Of a stretch of 64,000 nucleotides of DNA, positions 55,706 through 64,000 are shown one piece after another. The stretch spans positions 186,001 through 250,000 of the forward strand of contig CAWHCN010000019.1 in the NCBI GenBank assembly GCA_963827935.1, in the 5' to 3' direction. This DNA comes from DATFNV01 sp963827935. Lineage in GTDB: Bacteria > Planctomycetota > Planctomycetia > Gemmatales > Gemmataceae. The notes beneath the pieces are model-generated. The model was not told the DNA's origin and did not search any database. It saw only the letters and a list, made by a program, of their open reading frames with translations. The position numbers were made by a program, and so were the translations under genes. Each line of letters begins with the position of its first letter. Position 1 is the first letter of the stretch.

Positions 55706-56645
55706 ATGCCTGCTCTTTTGAGGAGACTTTGCGATGACCGAGCGTTGGCCAAGGCCCTGAAGCAGCTGCGCCTGTCCGGGCTGTTGGAAAGCCTGGAGGT
55801 GCGTCTGCAGGAGGCGGCCGGCCACCACCTCAGCCACGCCGAGTTCCTGGAACTGATCCTGCAGGACGAACTGGTCGTCCGCTGCGAGCGGCAGTTGAAC
55901 CGGCGCGTCAAGGCCGCCGGCTTCCGCGAACTGAAGACGCTGGACGAGTTCGACTGGTCGCTTCAACCCGTCGATCAAGAAGAAGCAGGTCTTCGACCTG
56001 GCGACCGGCCGCTTCATCCGCGAGCGCCGCGACGTGCTGCTGCTCGGTCCGCCGGGCGTCGGCAAGAGCCATCTGGTGCAGGCCATCGGCTACCAGGCCA
56101 TCAAGGCCGGCTTCGTCGGTGCTGTACCGCTCGATCTTCGACGTGGTCCGCGACTTCCTGCACGACGAGGCCCTGGGCCAGGAGGACAAGGTCCTGGCCC
56201 GCTATCTCAAGCCCGACCTGCTGATCATCGACGACATGGGCATGAAGCAGTTGCCGAAGCGTTCGGGCGAGTACCTGTTCGAGATCATCATGCGTCGCTA
56301 CGAGACCCGCTCGACGATGATGACCTAGCAACCGCCCGCTGGAGGACTGGGGCAAGCTGATCGGCGACGTGCCCAGCGGCCACGGCGATCCTGGACCGCT
56401 TCCTGCACCACGCCGAGATCATGCAGATCACCGGCAAGAGCTACCGCCTGCGGAACCAGGCCCGCGGCAAGGACGACAACGACGTGGCTACGGACGCAAA
56501 ACCGGCCAGCCCGGAGGGGGCGCTGATGGTGTCAAATAGGCCAGGTCACCGCCAGGAACGTCCAACGAGCAAAATAGGCCACCCCTGGCGGGGCGCCCAT
56601 CGGGAAAAAGCGGCTAAAATCGCTGAGGTGACGTTGGAGCGGTGA
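55706..56645 (+). pseudogene. IstB-like ATP-binding helper, disrupted
   Basis: From ATG 55706: LLRRLCDDRALAKALKQLRL, GHHLSHAEFLELILQDELVV, Walker A LLLGPPGVGKSHLVQAIGYQ, Walker B LKPDLLIIDDMGMKQLP, and the family end LEDWGKLIGDVPSATAILDR. Frames change near 55970, 56120, 56328 (TAG from one inserted base) and 56380. It would be the AAA+ helper of IstA. Confidence 0.7.
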
Positions 56646-56994
56646 GAAGAGTGTAGCAGTGAACATCCACACCTCTGCCTAATTTGGGGGCACTCAGAGG
56701 TGGCCTAATTTGGGGCGCTCGGTGACAGTCGGATTTCAGGCGCAAGGGATCATGCCCTGCACGCTGGAATTCCGGTTCGAGGACGATCGTGGATTGTGGG
56801 AGGTGCATATCGTGGGCTGCGACAGCTGGCGGGCTCAGGCTGCGGCTTTAAGTTATCCCGCTCGGGATGCAAGCGGGGTGAAGGGCGGCAGGAAGGGAAG
56901 GCCGTGCCGGCGACAGTGTCGCCCATGAGCAAGGAATCGCCCTAGCCTCGATTTCCACGGTACCAAGTTCGGTTAACAAAAGCGACATGTGAGG

Positions 56995-58758
56995 TCAGGA
57001 AAAGCGGATGACCAGGCGCTTGTTACCGAACCAGGGCATGGGGGTCGGTTCGTCCGCGAGCTGCGACGCGACGAGGTAGGGATTGTGAGCCCGCTTGTCC
57101 ATGGCAATGACTACTTCGTGGTCCAGCACCTCGACGGTCGCCGAAACGTTCAGCAGGTTGCGGAAGATCTTCTTGGCCGTCGCGTGCTGGTACTCCCGGC
57201 CTACGCGGTTGGCCAGCAGCCGATACAGGGCGCTGGCCATGAGGGTGATCTGCAGGTCGAAGTCCACCTTCATCCCGATCATCGACGACAGGGCATCGAT
57301 GTGAAAGAACTGGATGGCCTCGGAGATACCATTCTCGATCAGCATGCGTTGGGCATAGCGAGTCACCAGGGTCGCGCAACCGGACCGGAAGTTGTTGGTC
57401 AGGAGGATGGTCGGCTCCTCGTGGCCCAGATCGATCACGATGATTTGCCGCACCTGGCCCGTATAGCCGGGGAGCGACACGCGCTCATCCAAGACACGGG
57501 GCGTGCGGAAGGCGCGGGTCAGGGAGGACAGCGTGATCCGCCGCCAGGCCGACGCCGGGAGGCTCCAGATACGGCCGAGCATCGAGCGTGTGCGGCGTCG
57601 GAGCGTCAGGAAACCGATACCGCGCTGGTTCAACTGCTGCAGGTGTTGGTAGGTGGTCAGTTGCGAATCGAAGACCAGTTCGCGGGGTGAACTGCCAGTG
57701 CGTTCTTGCCAGAAGTCGGCGAAGCGGAGGACCTCGGCCGCCTTCTGGTCTTTGGGGATCCCAGCGTGGGCGTAGCAGAGGACACGGGCGGCGGCATCGC
57801 GGGCCAGGAAAACCAGGACGCCTTGCTGGGCGCGGCTGCGGCTGGAAATGTAGTGTTTTTCCAGCGGCTCTTCCTGAGTGTTGGCGGGTACGGAGTGGAA
57901 GTCGAGGTCGATGGAATCGCCGAGCGGCAGCCCGGCCCGCCGCACCTCGTCGAACCAGGCAGCCATGAGGCGGACTACGGCCCGGTGATCGACGCGCGAG
58001 CTATAGCTGGCCAGGTAGGAGCGTTTGGGTACCACGTTCAGGCCGGCGAACAGGGCGAGGCCCTGGTCGCAAACCAGGTCCATGACGTGACTCTTGCGTT
58101 CGGTGCCAACGAGCTTGAGGGCCAGCAGACTCCGCAGGGCCTGCTCGGCGGGAATCATCTGGGAACCGGGGAGGTCAGCCTGACGCAGCACATCCGTCAG
58201 CCGGATGTCTTTCAGGAGCGGCACGAAGAAGAAGAGGCCGCCGAGGCGCGTGCGGAAGGAGCGCGGTTCCAGGCTCACGGCGCGCACGTCGGCCGCGGCC
58301 TCGGTTGCCGGTCGAGTCGCCGCGGGCCGTTCGTCATCGAGACGGCGCGGCAATCGCGCGAAGCCTTCCTCGCGCAACAGGACGGCGAGGGCATTAATGC
58401 AGATGGTGTGTCCGGCCTGGGCCAGTTCACGCTGGATGTCGTAGACGGAGAGGTTGCGTTTGCGCATGGCCACCACGAGTTCGCGGACCCGGTCACGGGC
58501 TGGGGCATAGCGTGGCCCATGCTGGACCGTCTGGAAGAAGCGGAGTTGTTTGTCGGGGTCATGGCGGAACTCGTGGCAGAGGACGCGAAACGAGCCGGGC
58601 GAGTAGCCGAAGCGGCGTGCGACCTCGTGGGAAGGGCTGCCCTCGACGAAGTAGGCGCGGAAGGCCTCGTATTGTCGGTGGAGGGAGTTTTCGGGAGCGA
58701 GGAAGAAGTAGGCGATCGGCGTTAAGTCATTCCGAGTAGTGGTGTTCATACCCAGCAC
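56995..58758 (-). CDS. DDE transposase, IS4-superfamily type
   Basis: 587 residues from ATG 58758 (or the in-frame ATG 58749). It is uninterrupted, unlike most large genes in the window. An N-terminal helix-turn-helix (SPSHEVARRFGYSPGSFRVL) precedes first Asp in DSIDLDFHSVPAN, second Asp in ELVFDSQLTTYQHL, and Glu in RYAQRMLIENGISEAIQFFH (Y-(2)R-(3)E-like). The closest family I can name is IS1380/IS1634-like, without certainty. It is likely functional. Confidence 0.75.
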   Translation of the reverse strand: MLGMNTTTRNDLTPIAYFFLAPENSLHRQYEAFRAYFVEGSPSHEVARRFGYSPGSFRVLCHEFRHDPDKQLRFFQTVQHGPRYAPARDRVRELVVAMRKRNLSVYDIQRELAQAGHTICINALAVLLREEGFARLPRRLDDERPAATRPATEAAADVRAVSLEPRSFRTRLGGLFFFVPLLKDIRLTDVLRQADLPGSQMIPAEQALRSLLALKLVGTERKSHVMDLVCDQGLALFAGLNVVPKRSYLASYSSRVDHRAVVRLMAAWFDEVRRAGLPLGDSIDLDFHSVPANTQEEPLEKHYISSRSRAQQGVLVFLARDAAARVLCYAHAGIPKDQKAAEVLRFADFWQERTGSSPRELVFDSQLTTYQHLQQLNQRGIGFLTLRRRTRSMLGRIWSLPASAWRRITLSSLTRAFRTPRVLDERVSLPGYTGQVRQIIVIDLGHEEPTILLTNNFRSGCATLVTRYAQRMLIENGISEAIQFFHIDALSSMIGMKVDFDLQITLMASALYRLLANRVGREYQHATAKKIFRNLLNVSATVEVLDHEVVIAMDKRAHNPYLVASQLADEPTPMPWFGNKRLVIRFS

Positions 58759-58764
58759 ATGCTA

Positions 58765-58807
58765 CGCCTGGCACGCGCAGCTGGCAAGCAGCTGCGCGTG
58801 CCAGGCG
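58765..58807. repeat. 19-bp perfect hairpin upstream of the transposase
   Basis: Arms CGCCTGGCACGCGCAGCTG (58765-58783) and its inverse (58789-58807) flank GCAAG. It lies 7 bases upstream of the transposase start and may limit its translation or protect against external transcription, as seen in other IS elements. Confidence 0.75.
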
Positions 58808-59220
58808 GAATTCCGGGAAATCGTGGGATAATTCGCTCAAGGCGAGAATCCCTCGGAGGAGGTGACGAATGTACAACGAGGATTTAAGTCATCGCAACGG
58901 TTAACGAAGACGGCGAAAAACAGCCGGTTTTGCTGAATTTGCATGCGTTCAGAGGGGAAAAATCCCCTCCGTGGAAATCGAGGCTAGGAAGGCACTGGCG
59001 CTTAATGCGGAGGTGTCTTGGTTCAGCGTGATCTGGAAGATCGCTCCGTCTGAGTTAGCGGGTAAAGGGTGACGGTTTTCGCGGTGCTCAGGTCATTGTA
59101 CAGGTAGCCGATTCCGGAGCTACGTGTTCCTCTTCCCTGTTCCGGGGCGGCGGCGACGCCAGTTGTCGGCAGTGGGAGGCCGAGCCGGTCGCACAGGTCG
59201 ATGGCGGCGTCGTAGAGGGG

Positions 59221-60477
59221 TTAGCTGTGTTGGCCTGCGGCCCAGAGGTCGAGGACGTTGCCGGCGCGGTTGCACTTGAAGCATTGGAACAGGTTGCGGT
59301 CGAGGTTGGCGGAGAAGCAGCGGCTGGTGCCGGAGGTGGAGCCGTGCAGTGGGCAGGGTCCGCGTTGCTGCCGGCTGCGGGCGTTGGCGGCCTTGAAGCC
59401 GAGCAGTTGCAGGACGTCGGCGATGGGCACGGCGGTGCGGACGGCGGGGAAGTCGATGGCGGGCTTGGCAGTGACAGCGGGTTGACACTGGGGCTGTTGG
59501 CGTTGGCTTTGCCGCAAGAGCTGTCGTCGTTCGCGGGCCTCGGCGAGCTTGCGGTCGCGGTTGTCGAAGATTCGCGTGCTCGCGTCCGTCGAGTTTGTCT
59601 TTGGGGGCGATGTAGCCAATGGCGGAGTGGAGGCGGAGCGTGTTGTAATGGGTGACGTAGTCGGCGACGGTGTGTCGGGCGTCGTCGAGCGAGAGGGGCA
59701 CGCGCGTGCGGATGCAGTCGCTTTTGAGGGTCTTGTGCCAGCGTTCGATTTTGCCGTTCGACTGGGGGTAGTAGGGCGAGGTCTTGACGTGGGTCATGCC
59801 GGCAATGCGGATGAACTCTTTGAAGTCCTTGGCGATGAACTGGGGCCCGTTGTCAGAGATGATGCGCGGACGGGCGTCGGGATATTGTTCGCGGGCGCAT
59901 TGCAGGATAATTTCGATGTCGGCTTCCTCCATTTTTTCGCGGATGTCGTGGCGGACGATGAAGCGGCTGCAGCCGTCGAGTACCGAGCAGAGGAAGTAGA
60001 AGGTGCCGGCGATGTTGAGGTAGCTGACGTCGACGTGCCAGTGTTGGTGGGGCTGGAGCGGCTGGACGAAGCCGGTGCCCTTTTGGGACGGTTTGGGAGA
60101 CGAACCGGCGAGAAGTCCGGCGGCTTTGAGGACGCGGTAGACGGTGGCGGGGCTGCAGGCGGCGACATCGGCGTCGAGCATCATGAAGGTGAGTCGGCGA
60201 TAGCCTTCGAGCGGGTGGGCGCGGGCAAAGGCGTGGATGCGTTCCTTTTCGTCGTCGCCGAGCCAGTGGTCGCGGGGGACGAGGGCGTTGTGCTCGTTGA
60301 CCTTGCCGAAGCGTTTCTTCCAGTCGTGGAATTTGCTGGTGGAGATGCCGGTCCAGGGAAGGAAGCGACAAGCGGGAATGTCCGTCTTGTCGCTCCAGTC
60401 AGCGGACGAAGTCGACGATCTGGTCGCGGGTGTCGTGGGGTACCCAGCGGGCTTTTAAGTCTCCCCAAGACTTTTTT
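59221..60477 (-). CDS. IS3 OrfB transposase with C-terminal CHC2 zinc finger (indels)
   Basis: The integrase core is clear: WHVDVSYLNIAGTFYFLCSV (first Asp), PRIISDNGPQFIAKDFKEFI (second Asp), YYPQSNGKIERWHKTLKSDC (Glu), and THYNTLRLHSAIGYIAPKDK. After an indel near 59585 the frame continues RIFDNRDRKLAEARERRQLL, then VPIADVLQLLGFKAANARSR and a primase-type CHC2 finger: CPLH, then FQCFKC and AGNVLDLWAAG. Another indel lies near 60405. No stop separates the core from the finger once the indel is corrected, so they form one protein of about 420 residues. Confidence 0.65.
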
Positions 60478-60769
60478 TTAGCTCGGTGTGTGCTTCCATG
60501 AGTTCGGCCATGACTTCGTTCTTGCGGGTGAGCTTGGCTTCGAGCTGCTCGATCTTGCGGTCCTTGGCGTCCTCAGCGGACTTGGACTTGCGGCCGTTGT
60601 CGAAGGCGGTGTGGCCGTTCTCGAAGAACTCCTTGAGCCAGGCGTAGAACTGAGTGGGGTAGAGGTCGTGTTCCTCGCACAGAGCGGAAACGGCGACCTT
60701 GTCGAGGAGATGCTTTTTGATGATGGCCACCTTCTCGGCCCCGGTGAAATGACGGCGGGCTTTACCCAT
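60455..60769 (-). CDS. IS3 OrfA
   Basis: 104 residues: RRHFTGAEKVAIIKKHLLDK, VAVSALCEEHDLYPTQFYAW with a helix-turn-helix, and a leucine-zipper-like helix (DRKIEQLEAKLTRKNEVMAE). The A8 run at 60472-60479 near its end is a typical slippery site for -1 frameshifting into OrfB, giving the fusion transposase. No indel is seen in this gene. Confidence 0.85.
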   Translation of the reverse strand: MGKARRHFTGAEKVAIIKKHLLDKVAVSALCEEHDLYPTQFYAWLKEFFENGHTAFDNGRKSKSAEDAKDRKIEQLEAKLTRKNEVMAELMEAHTELKKSLGET

Positions 60770-60960
60770 GATGAACCTCCGTTTGAGTTATAACTAACTC
60801 AAACGGGGCGTTCTTCCAGTTCCGACTGAGGCAAAACAGAGGGAAGTGGGCGAAGAGAAGGAGTATTCACGGGCCAGGAATGGCCCCGGCACGCTGCCCC
60901 TGCGGTTACGCCTGGCAGCACATGAAACGTCACCGCGGGACTCGTATCACGCGCAACAGC

Positions 60961-61672
60961 TCAACGACTCGCCTTCTGGTTGATCTCCTCGGCTGTGAAT
61001 ATCGGCACCTGATCCTTCGTCGGGGTGCGCTTTCAGTGTCTCGGGGTCCACGTCGTACCGCTTCGTCTCGTACTCGCTCACCAACTTGCCCTTCACGACC
61101 GAAAACGTGTACTTGCTGTCCCAGCTGCCGGGGATGTATTTGCCCTTGCTGGCCATCAGATCGACGTAGCCGGGGAGCGTCTCGTTCCACGTCAGCTTAC
61201 CGTCCGCGACCTTCACCCCCGTCACGAGTATCGCGACCGCCTCGTAGCTGCCGCGCGTGGTCGTGCGGGACAGGAGGCGTGAGCTGCCGGTGAGCTTCTT
61301 CGTGCTGGCCCGCTCGCACAAGGCGTATCGATACACTTCCGTGCCGCTGGCGTCTCGGCCGGGCAGGGTGCGCTTGCCGTCCTTGTCGAGGTCGTAGCTG
61401 CATCTCCTTGCTCACGATGGTCACGTCGAAGGCGAGCCCCCGCTCCGTCTCGACGAGGTTGTTGAACGTCGTCAGCTCCTCGTACTCGCCCTCCAGCTTG
61501 TTGTCATCAACCTTGAACGTGGTCTTCGGCGTGGCGAGAGTCCTCCCGTTGACGTGCTCCTTGAGGAACTTGATAACCCGGCGCGGTCACTGGGCTCGGC
61601 CTTCTTCTCGTCGGCAGAGGCCATACCGGCCAGGGCGGCGCCGACCAGCAGAGCAGGCATCAGTTGTCGCAT
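60961..61672 (-). CDS. Secreted hypothetical protein, several indels
   Basis: From ATG 61672 a signal peptide MRQLMPALLVGAALAGMASA is followed, in changing frames, by TLATPKTTFKVDDNKLEGEY, FDVTIVSKEMQ, RYALCERASTKKLTGSSRLL, NETLPGYVDLMASKGKYIPG and VVKGKLVSEYETKRYDVDPE. The likely end is PIFTAEEINQKASR at 60961. At least three indels are needed (near 61565, 61400 and 61025). The protein looks strand-rich and extracytoplasmic. No family named. Confidence 0.5.
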
Positions 61673-62134
61673 CGCAGTGTCTCCTTGGACAAGGGGGCTT
61701 CTGGGGCATCGTCATGGTAGGGTCGCCGGGTGTCACGGTCAGGAGCGGCAGGCGTCTGGCGTGGTGCAGGCTGCCTGCGGTCCGTGTGCCAGATTGCCTG
61801 ACCGCATGGTAAAAACTGCAACATTGTGACGGTGTCCTGCCCGGGCTGCGGACAATCTGTCGGACGTAGCGTCAATGATGTCAAGACGTTGCGCCTTCCA
61901 TGCGTCACGTCAGCCTGCTTCGGCACGCCGTGTGCTCTCACTTCGCCCCAGCGAACAACAAGTCGGGCCGTTCCCGCGGCCCGCCTGGCACACCTACTGC
62001 CAACTCAATACGACTCATCCGCGAGGGCCGGTGGCACTGCCGCCGGCCTCATCTTTTTCACCGCAGGCTAGCGGGAGCGCTGCCGTGCCCTTCACCCCTA
62101 TAATGATGGGCACTGAACCCAAGGAGGAGACCTG
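61673..62134. other. Intergenic region with a likely -10 element
   Basis: No gene is supported. TATAAT at 62099-62104 lies 31 bases before the zinc-ribbon start and is followed by AAGGAGGAGA at 62121. The -35 region is poor. An open frame at 61826-62071 has no protein-like features beyond a single CPGC. Confidence 0.45.
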
Positions 62135-62314
62135 ATGGACCAGCTCGTCAACCCGGCACGGTCCTGCCCGGAGTGCGGCAGCAAGGATTACGTGTTCAGG
62201 GGCAGAAAGAAGATCGCGGCCAACGGCGACCAGCCGCCGGCCGTGGAGACGAAGCACGCCTGCCGGGCCTGTGGGCATACGTGGAAGGAGCGGGTGGCGG
62301 TGAAGGCGGGGTAG
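62135..62314 (+). CDS. Small zinc-ribbon protein
   Basis: 59 residues starting MDQLVNPARSCPECGSKDYV, with a second Cys pair CRACGHTW about 25 residues later: a two-knuckle C4 zinc ribbon similar to the TFIIS type. A strong AAGGAGGAGA site precedes ATG 62135. The function may be nucleic-acid or protein binding. It is the first gene on the strand that also carries the HEPN-like and DAC-like genes, 78 bases upstream of them. Confidence 0.75.
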   Translation: MDQLVNPARSCPECGSKDYVFRGRKKIAANGDQPPAVETKHACRACGHTWKERVAVKAG

Positions 62315-62391
62315 ACCGCTGACGACGGCCTTGACACGCCATTGGTGGTGGATGCTTGAATAATCTTGGCTCTGTTGCAGGCATTACAGAG

Positions 62392-63195
62392 ATGGACCTA
62401 ATCTTTAACTGCCCTGGAACGGACAAGTCGGGCAAGCGGCTTCCCGGAAATCTTCTGGATAGGACGCAGGAGAATGACTTTTGGATTTACTTCAACAACT
62501 GGCTTAAGAAGGCGAACGTGGCCGCCAGCGGTGGCCCTGACGAGCCCCCGAGCTACTTTTCCGCGCTGATTTACTTGTGGGTGGTATTCAACGGATGGCT
62601 TGGAAAGGTGGTAAAGGACCACGAAAATGCCGAGTCGGACGCAAAGCTGGTCAATGCCGCTGCGCGGGATGTGGAATTGAACCGCCTGTTCGATACGCTA
62701 ATTACCAATCACTTGCAATTCAAGATGATCGCTCACAGATTCCGAGATCTCTTCCCAATCTTCCAGGCGCTAACCATTCGAGATTTCAAGCTGCCGCCCT
62801 GGGATGATGCGATAAGGAACAGGCACGATTATCGACGGGCGGTTTTCGTTGAAGAGGAAAAAAGGTTCGGAAGCCTGACGGCCGATAAGGAGGCGAAAAA
62901 GGGGAGCCCATTGACAGACGGCGAAGGGACAAAATTGCTCAAGCTATTGGACAGGGATTTCGCGCCGCTATGTTGTTGTAGGCATCAAACAGACCCGGCG
63001 GACTTTCAGACGTTTGACGCATCCAGGGTGCCGCTTGACTGGCCACACGTTCTTAGCGGTATTTACAAGGTGCGTTGCAACCTGTTCCATGGTGGCAAAT
63101 CGGTTTTCTACGGTGGCGATGCGCTCTTTGTCGAACTCGCCTACCGAATTCTCTGGGAGGTTTGGGGACAGCCCGCCTTTGATGCTCACACTTAA
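62392..63195 (+). CDS. Putative HEPN-domain protein (R-x4-H motif)
   Basis: 267 residues from ATG 62392 (an in-frame TTG at 62356 is less likely). The N-terminal half is helical with FWIYFNNWLKKANVA, SYFSALIYLWVVFNGWLGKV and LITNHLQFKMIAHRFRDLF. The C-terminus holds SGIYKVRCNLFHGGKSVFYG with Arg228 and His233, the R-x4-H signature and 'NLFHGGK' wording of HEPN nucleases. HEPN proteins are RNases in many toxin-antitoxin and abortive-infection systems. A stop at 63195 is followed 20 bases later by the DAC-like gene, so they are an operon. The family assignment is by motif only. Confidence 0.55.
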   Translation: MDLIFNCPGTDKSGKRLPGNLLDRTQENDFWIYFNNWLKKANVAASGGPDEPPSYFSALIYLWVVFNGWLGKVVKDHENAESDAKLVNAAARDVELNRLFDTLITNHLQFKMIAHRFRDLFPIFQALTIRDFKLPPWDDAIRNRHDYRRAVFVEEEKRFGSLTADKEAKKGSPLTDGEGTKLLKLLDRDFAPLCCCRHQTDPADFQTFDASRVPLDWPHVLSGIYKVRCNLFHGGKSVFYGGDALFVELAYRILWEVWGQPAFDAHT

Positions 63196-63215
63196 CCCCG
63201 GAGAGGCTCACAACG

Positions 63216-64000
63216 ATGCCCGACATCGGCGAATTCGCGCAGTTGGCCGCTGACCGATTCCTTGATTCACAGCGGGACATAAAAGACCAGTTTAATCTGT
63301 CGCTTCCGAGACAAGCTGTCGAGGAGTTCGTCAGGACGGTCTACTATGCTAGCCTAATCCCCGATGAGGGACGCTACCCATCGGTATGCCTGATGAGCTA
63401 TCGAAAGGGGGCCGACAGGTCTTTGCACTTCCTCTTCAATAGCCCAATCCGGCCATCCGCGCAAGAAATCTCCAAGCTTGCCCACGCCACCGCTCCCGGT
63501 AGTCACATTTGCTGCATCTGTGACAAGGGTGAAATAGCACTCGGTGGCATTCACATCACCATGCTGAATGAGATGCGCGAGTTTGGTTACAGTTCGTCCC
63601 GTGTTGCCAATCCGCTCAAACTGCTAATCCGAGGGCCGGGCCATATCGAGATGTCCTCTGGCAGGTATCGCCCTTCTTTACAAGGCAGGCGAGATTACCG
63701 AGGAAAACCTGTTTCAATACAGCCGGTCGATGAGAACGCTAGCCAGCGCGATTGCACAGGAGCTGCAGGAGCTTACTATCGGGACTGTTGAGTCGCTCGA
63801 AGATATTTTTAACGACCTCGCTGAAGCCATCGTAAGGCTTGGTCATGGGGGATTGCTGATTGTCGCCAAGGAGCCCAAGAAGAGCCACTTCACAAGGCCG
63901 CTCAGGGAGATCGACTGCCTCGTGTTCCAGCAGTTGATAACTCAGTATTGGAATGATGTCGCTACTCTCACCGCAAGCGCAGGCGGGGTAGGCCGGTTGA
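63216..64000 (+). CDS. DAC-related sensor protein (DACNV-like), cut by right window edge (one frameshift)
   Basis: ATG 63216 gives MPDIGEFAQLAADRFLDSQR, then VEEFVRTVYYASLIPDEGRY, HICCICDKGEIALGGIHITM, SSRVANPLKLLIRGPGHIEM. After an inserted A near 63665 it continues SGGIALLYKAGEITEENLFQ, LGHGGLLIVAKEPKKSHF. The order (YxASLxxxEGR, GPGHIExSSG, GHGGxLLIV) is what I know from the DisA-like sensor family annotated DACNV, predicted to sense nucleotides without the cyclase motifs. The frame is open at the edge. Coupled to the HEPN-like gene. Confidence 0.55.

Larger units (their letters stand above)
53800..56727 (+). mobile_element. IS21-family insertion sequence, degenerate
   Basis: Ends are TGTCAGCGAGCGCCC at 53800 and its near-inverse ending GGGCGCTCGGTGACA at 56727. 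Four bases GTCG flank both sides (53796-53799 and 56728-56731). Terminal regions carry several TAGGCCACC-type repeats, as IS21 does. It encodes istA and istB, both broken by multiple indels and at least one substitution stop. Confidence 0.75.
56941..58988 (-). mobile_element. DDE insertion sequence with 20-bp perfect terminal repeats
   Basis: CCTAGCCTCGATTTCCACGG at 56941-56960 is the exact inverse of 58969-58988. The 2,048-bp element holds one transposase gene and a 19-bp perfect hairpin (58765-58807, loop GCAAG) just upstream of it. A direct target duplication is not obvious. Confidence 0.85.
59051..60801 (-). mobile_element. IS3-family element carrying a CHC2 zinc finger
   Basis: TGAGTTAG at 59051-59058 and its inverse CTAACTCA at 60794-60801 give the expected TG...CA ends. 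It holds orfA, orfB in the -1 frame after an A8 run, and a CHC2 zinc-finger segment after the integrase core. Only eight bases of the ends match, so boundaries are tentative. Confidence 0.65.

Noticed and set aside
61826..62071. Possible 81-residue zinc-finger protein
   Set aside because: Only one CPGC motif at the start; the rest is low in structure and there is no ribosome site.

Overview
The window looks like chromosome from a GC-rich planctomycete, probably a Gemmataceae relative. The support is the gene content: a Tat-exported DUF1501 protein, an ECF sigma factor next to a zinc-finger/FecR/VIT/VWA giant protein, a trypsin/TPR protein, a di-heme DHOR-type cytochrome, an HpnN-type MMPL transporter, and many dispersed hairpin repeats. 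Reading frames of ordinary housekeeping genes are broken by single-base indels at 20 or more places. Several are exactly one base short in a homopolymer, so I read most of them as assembly errors, not gene death.

Left part (1-25.5 kb), mostly core genes: edge fragment; DHOR cytochrome; SufT-like protein; ORF6N regulator and an antitoxin-like gene; DUF4129 and DUF58 membrane proteins; a 2-oxoacid dehydrogenase operon (E1 alpha, E1 beta, E2); the sigma factor and FecR/VIT/VWA gene; a two-domain trypsin/TPR protein; HicAB; hemC, HIT and TPM genes; and DUF1501.

25.5-31.5 kb is a defence and toxin-antitoxin island. A type IIG restriction-modification gene overlaps hicA by ATGA, and hicA overlaps hicB the same way. 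These are followed by a 64-bp duplicate of the RM gene tail, a DUF4258/DUF2283 pair, DUF4926 and an XisI-like gene. A candidate short RNA with a strong terminator precedes the HpnN gene.

31.5-45.7 kb holds the MMPL transporter, a truncated Mod methyltransferase, two linked genes of unknown role, and a three-gene RND efflux operon. The operon has a recognisable promoter and an 18-bp perfect palindromic operator.

45.87 kb is tRNA-Ser(TGA). A tyrosine integrase abuts its 3' end, and an integrated element runs rightwards with wHTH genes, a family A DNA polymerase with 3'-5' exonuclease, an AlpA-like excisionase and small unknown genes. 53.8-60.8 kb is a pile-up of three insertion sequences: a degenerate IS21, an intact DDE element with 20-bp perfect terminal repeats, and an IS3-type element whose OrfB carries a CHC2 primase-type zinc finger.

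The right end holds a broken secreted protein gene, a small zinc-ribbon protein, and a two-gene module that I consider the best candidate for a new system: a protein with a HEPN-type R-x4-H motif followed by a DAC-related sensor protein (DACNV-like) cut by the window edge.

Several dispersed repeat families recur. They are a 25-nt intercistronic palindrome (three copies), two long perfect hairpins with GGTGGCACGCCCTGAGGTA arms, a core-conserved element whose stem arms covary (two copies), and hairpins built of iterated 7-9-mers (four copies) that supply C-terminal codons of neighbouring genes.
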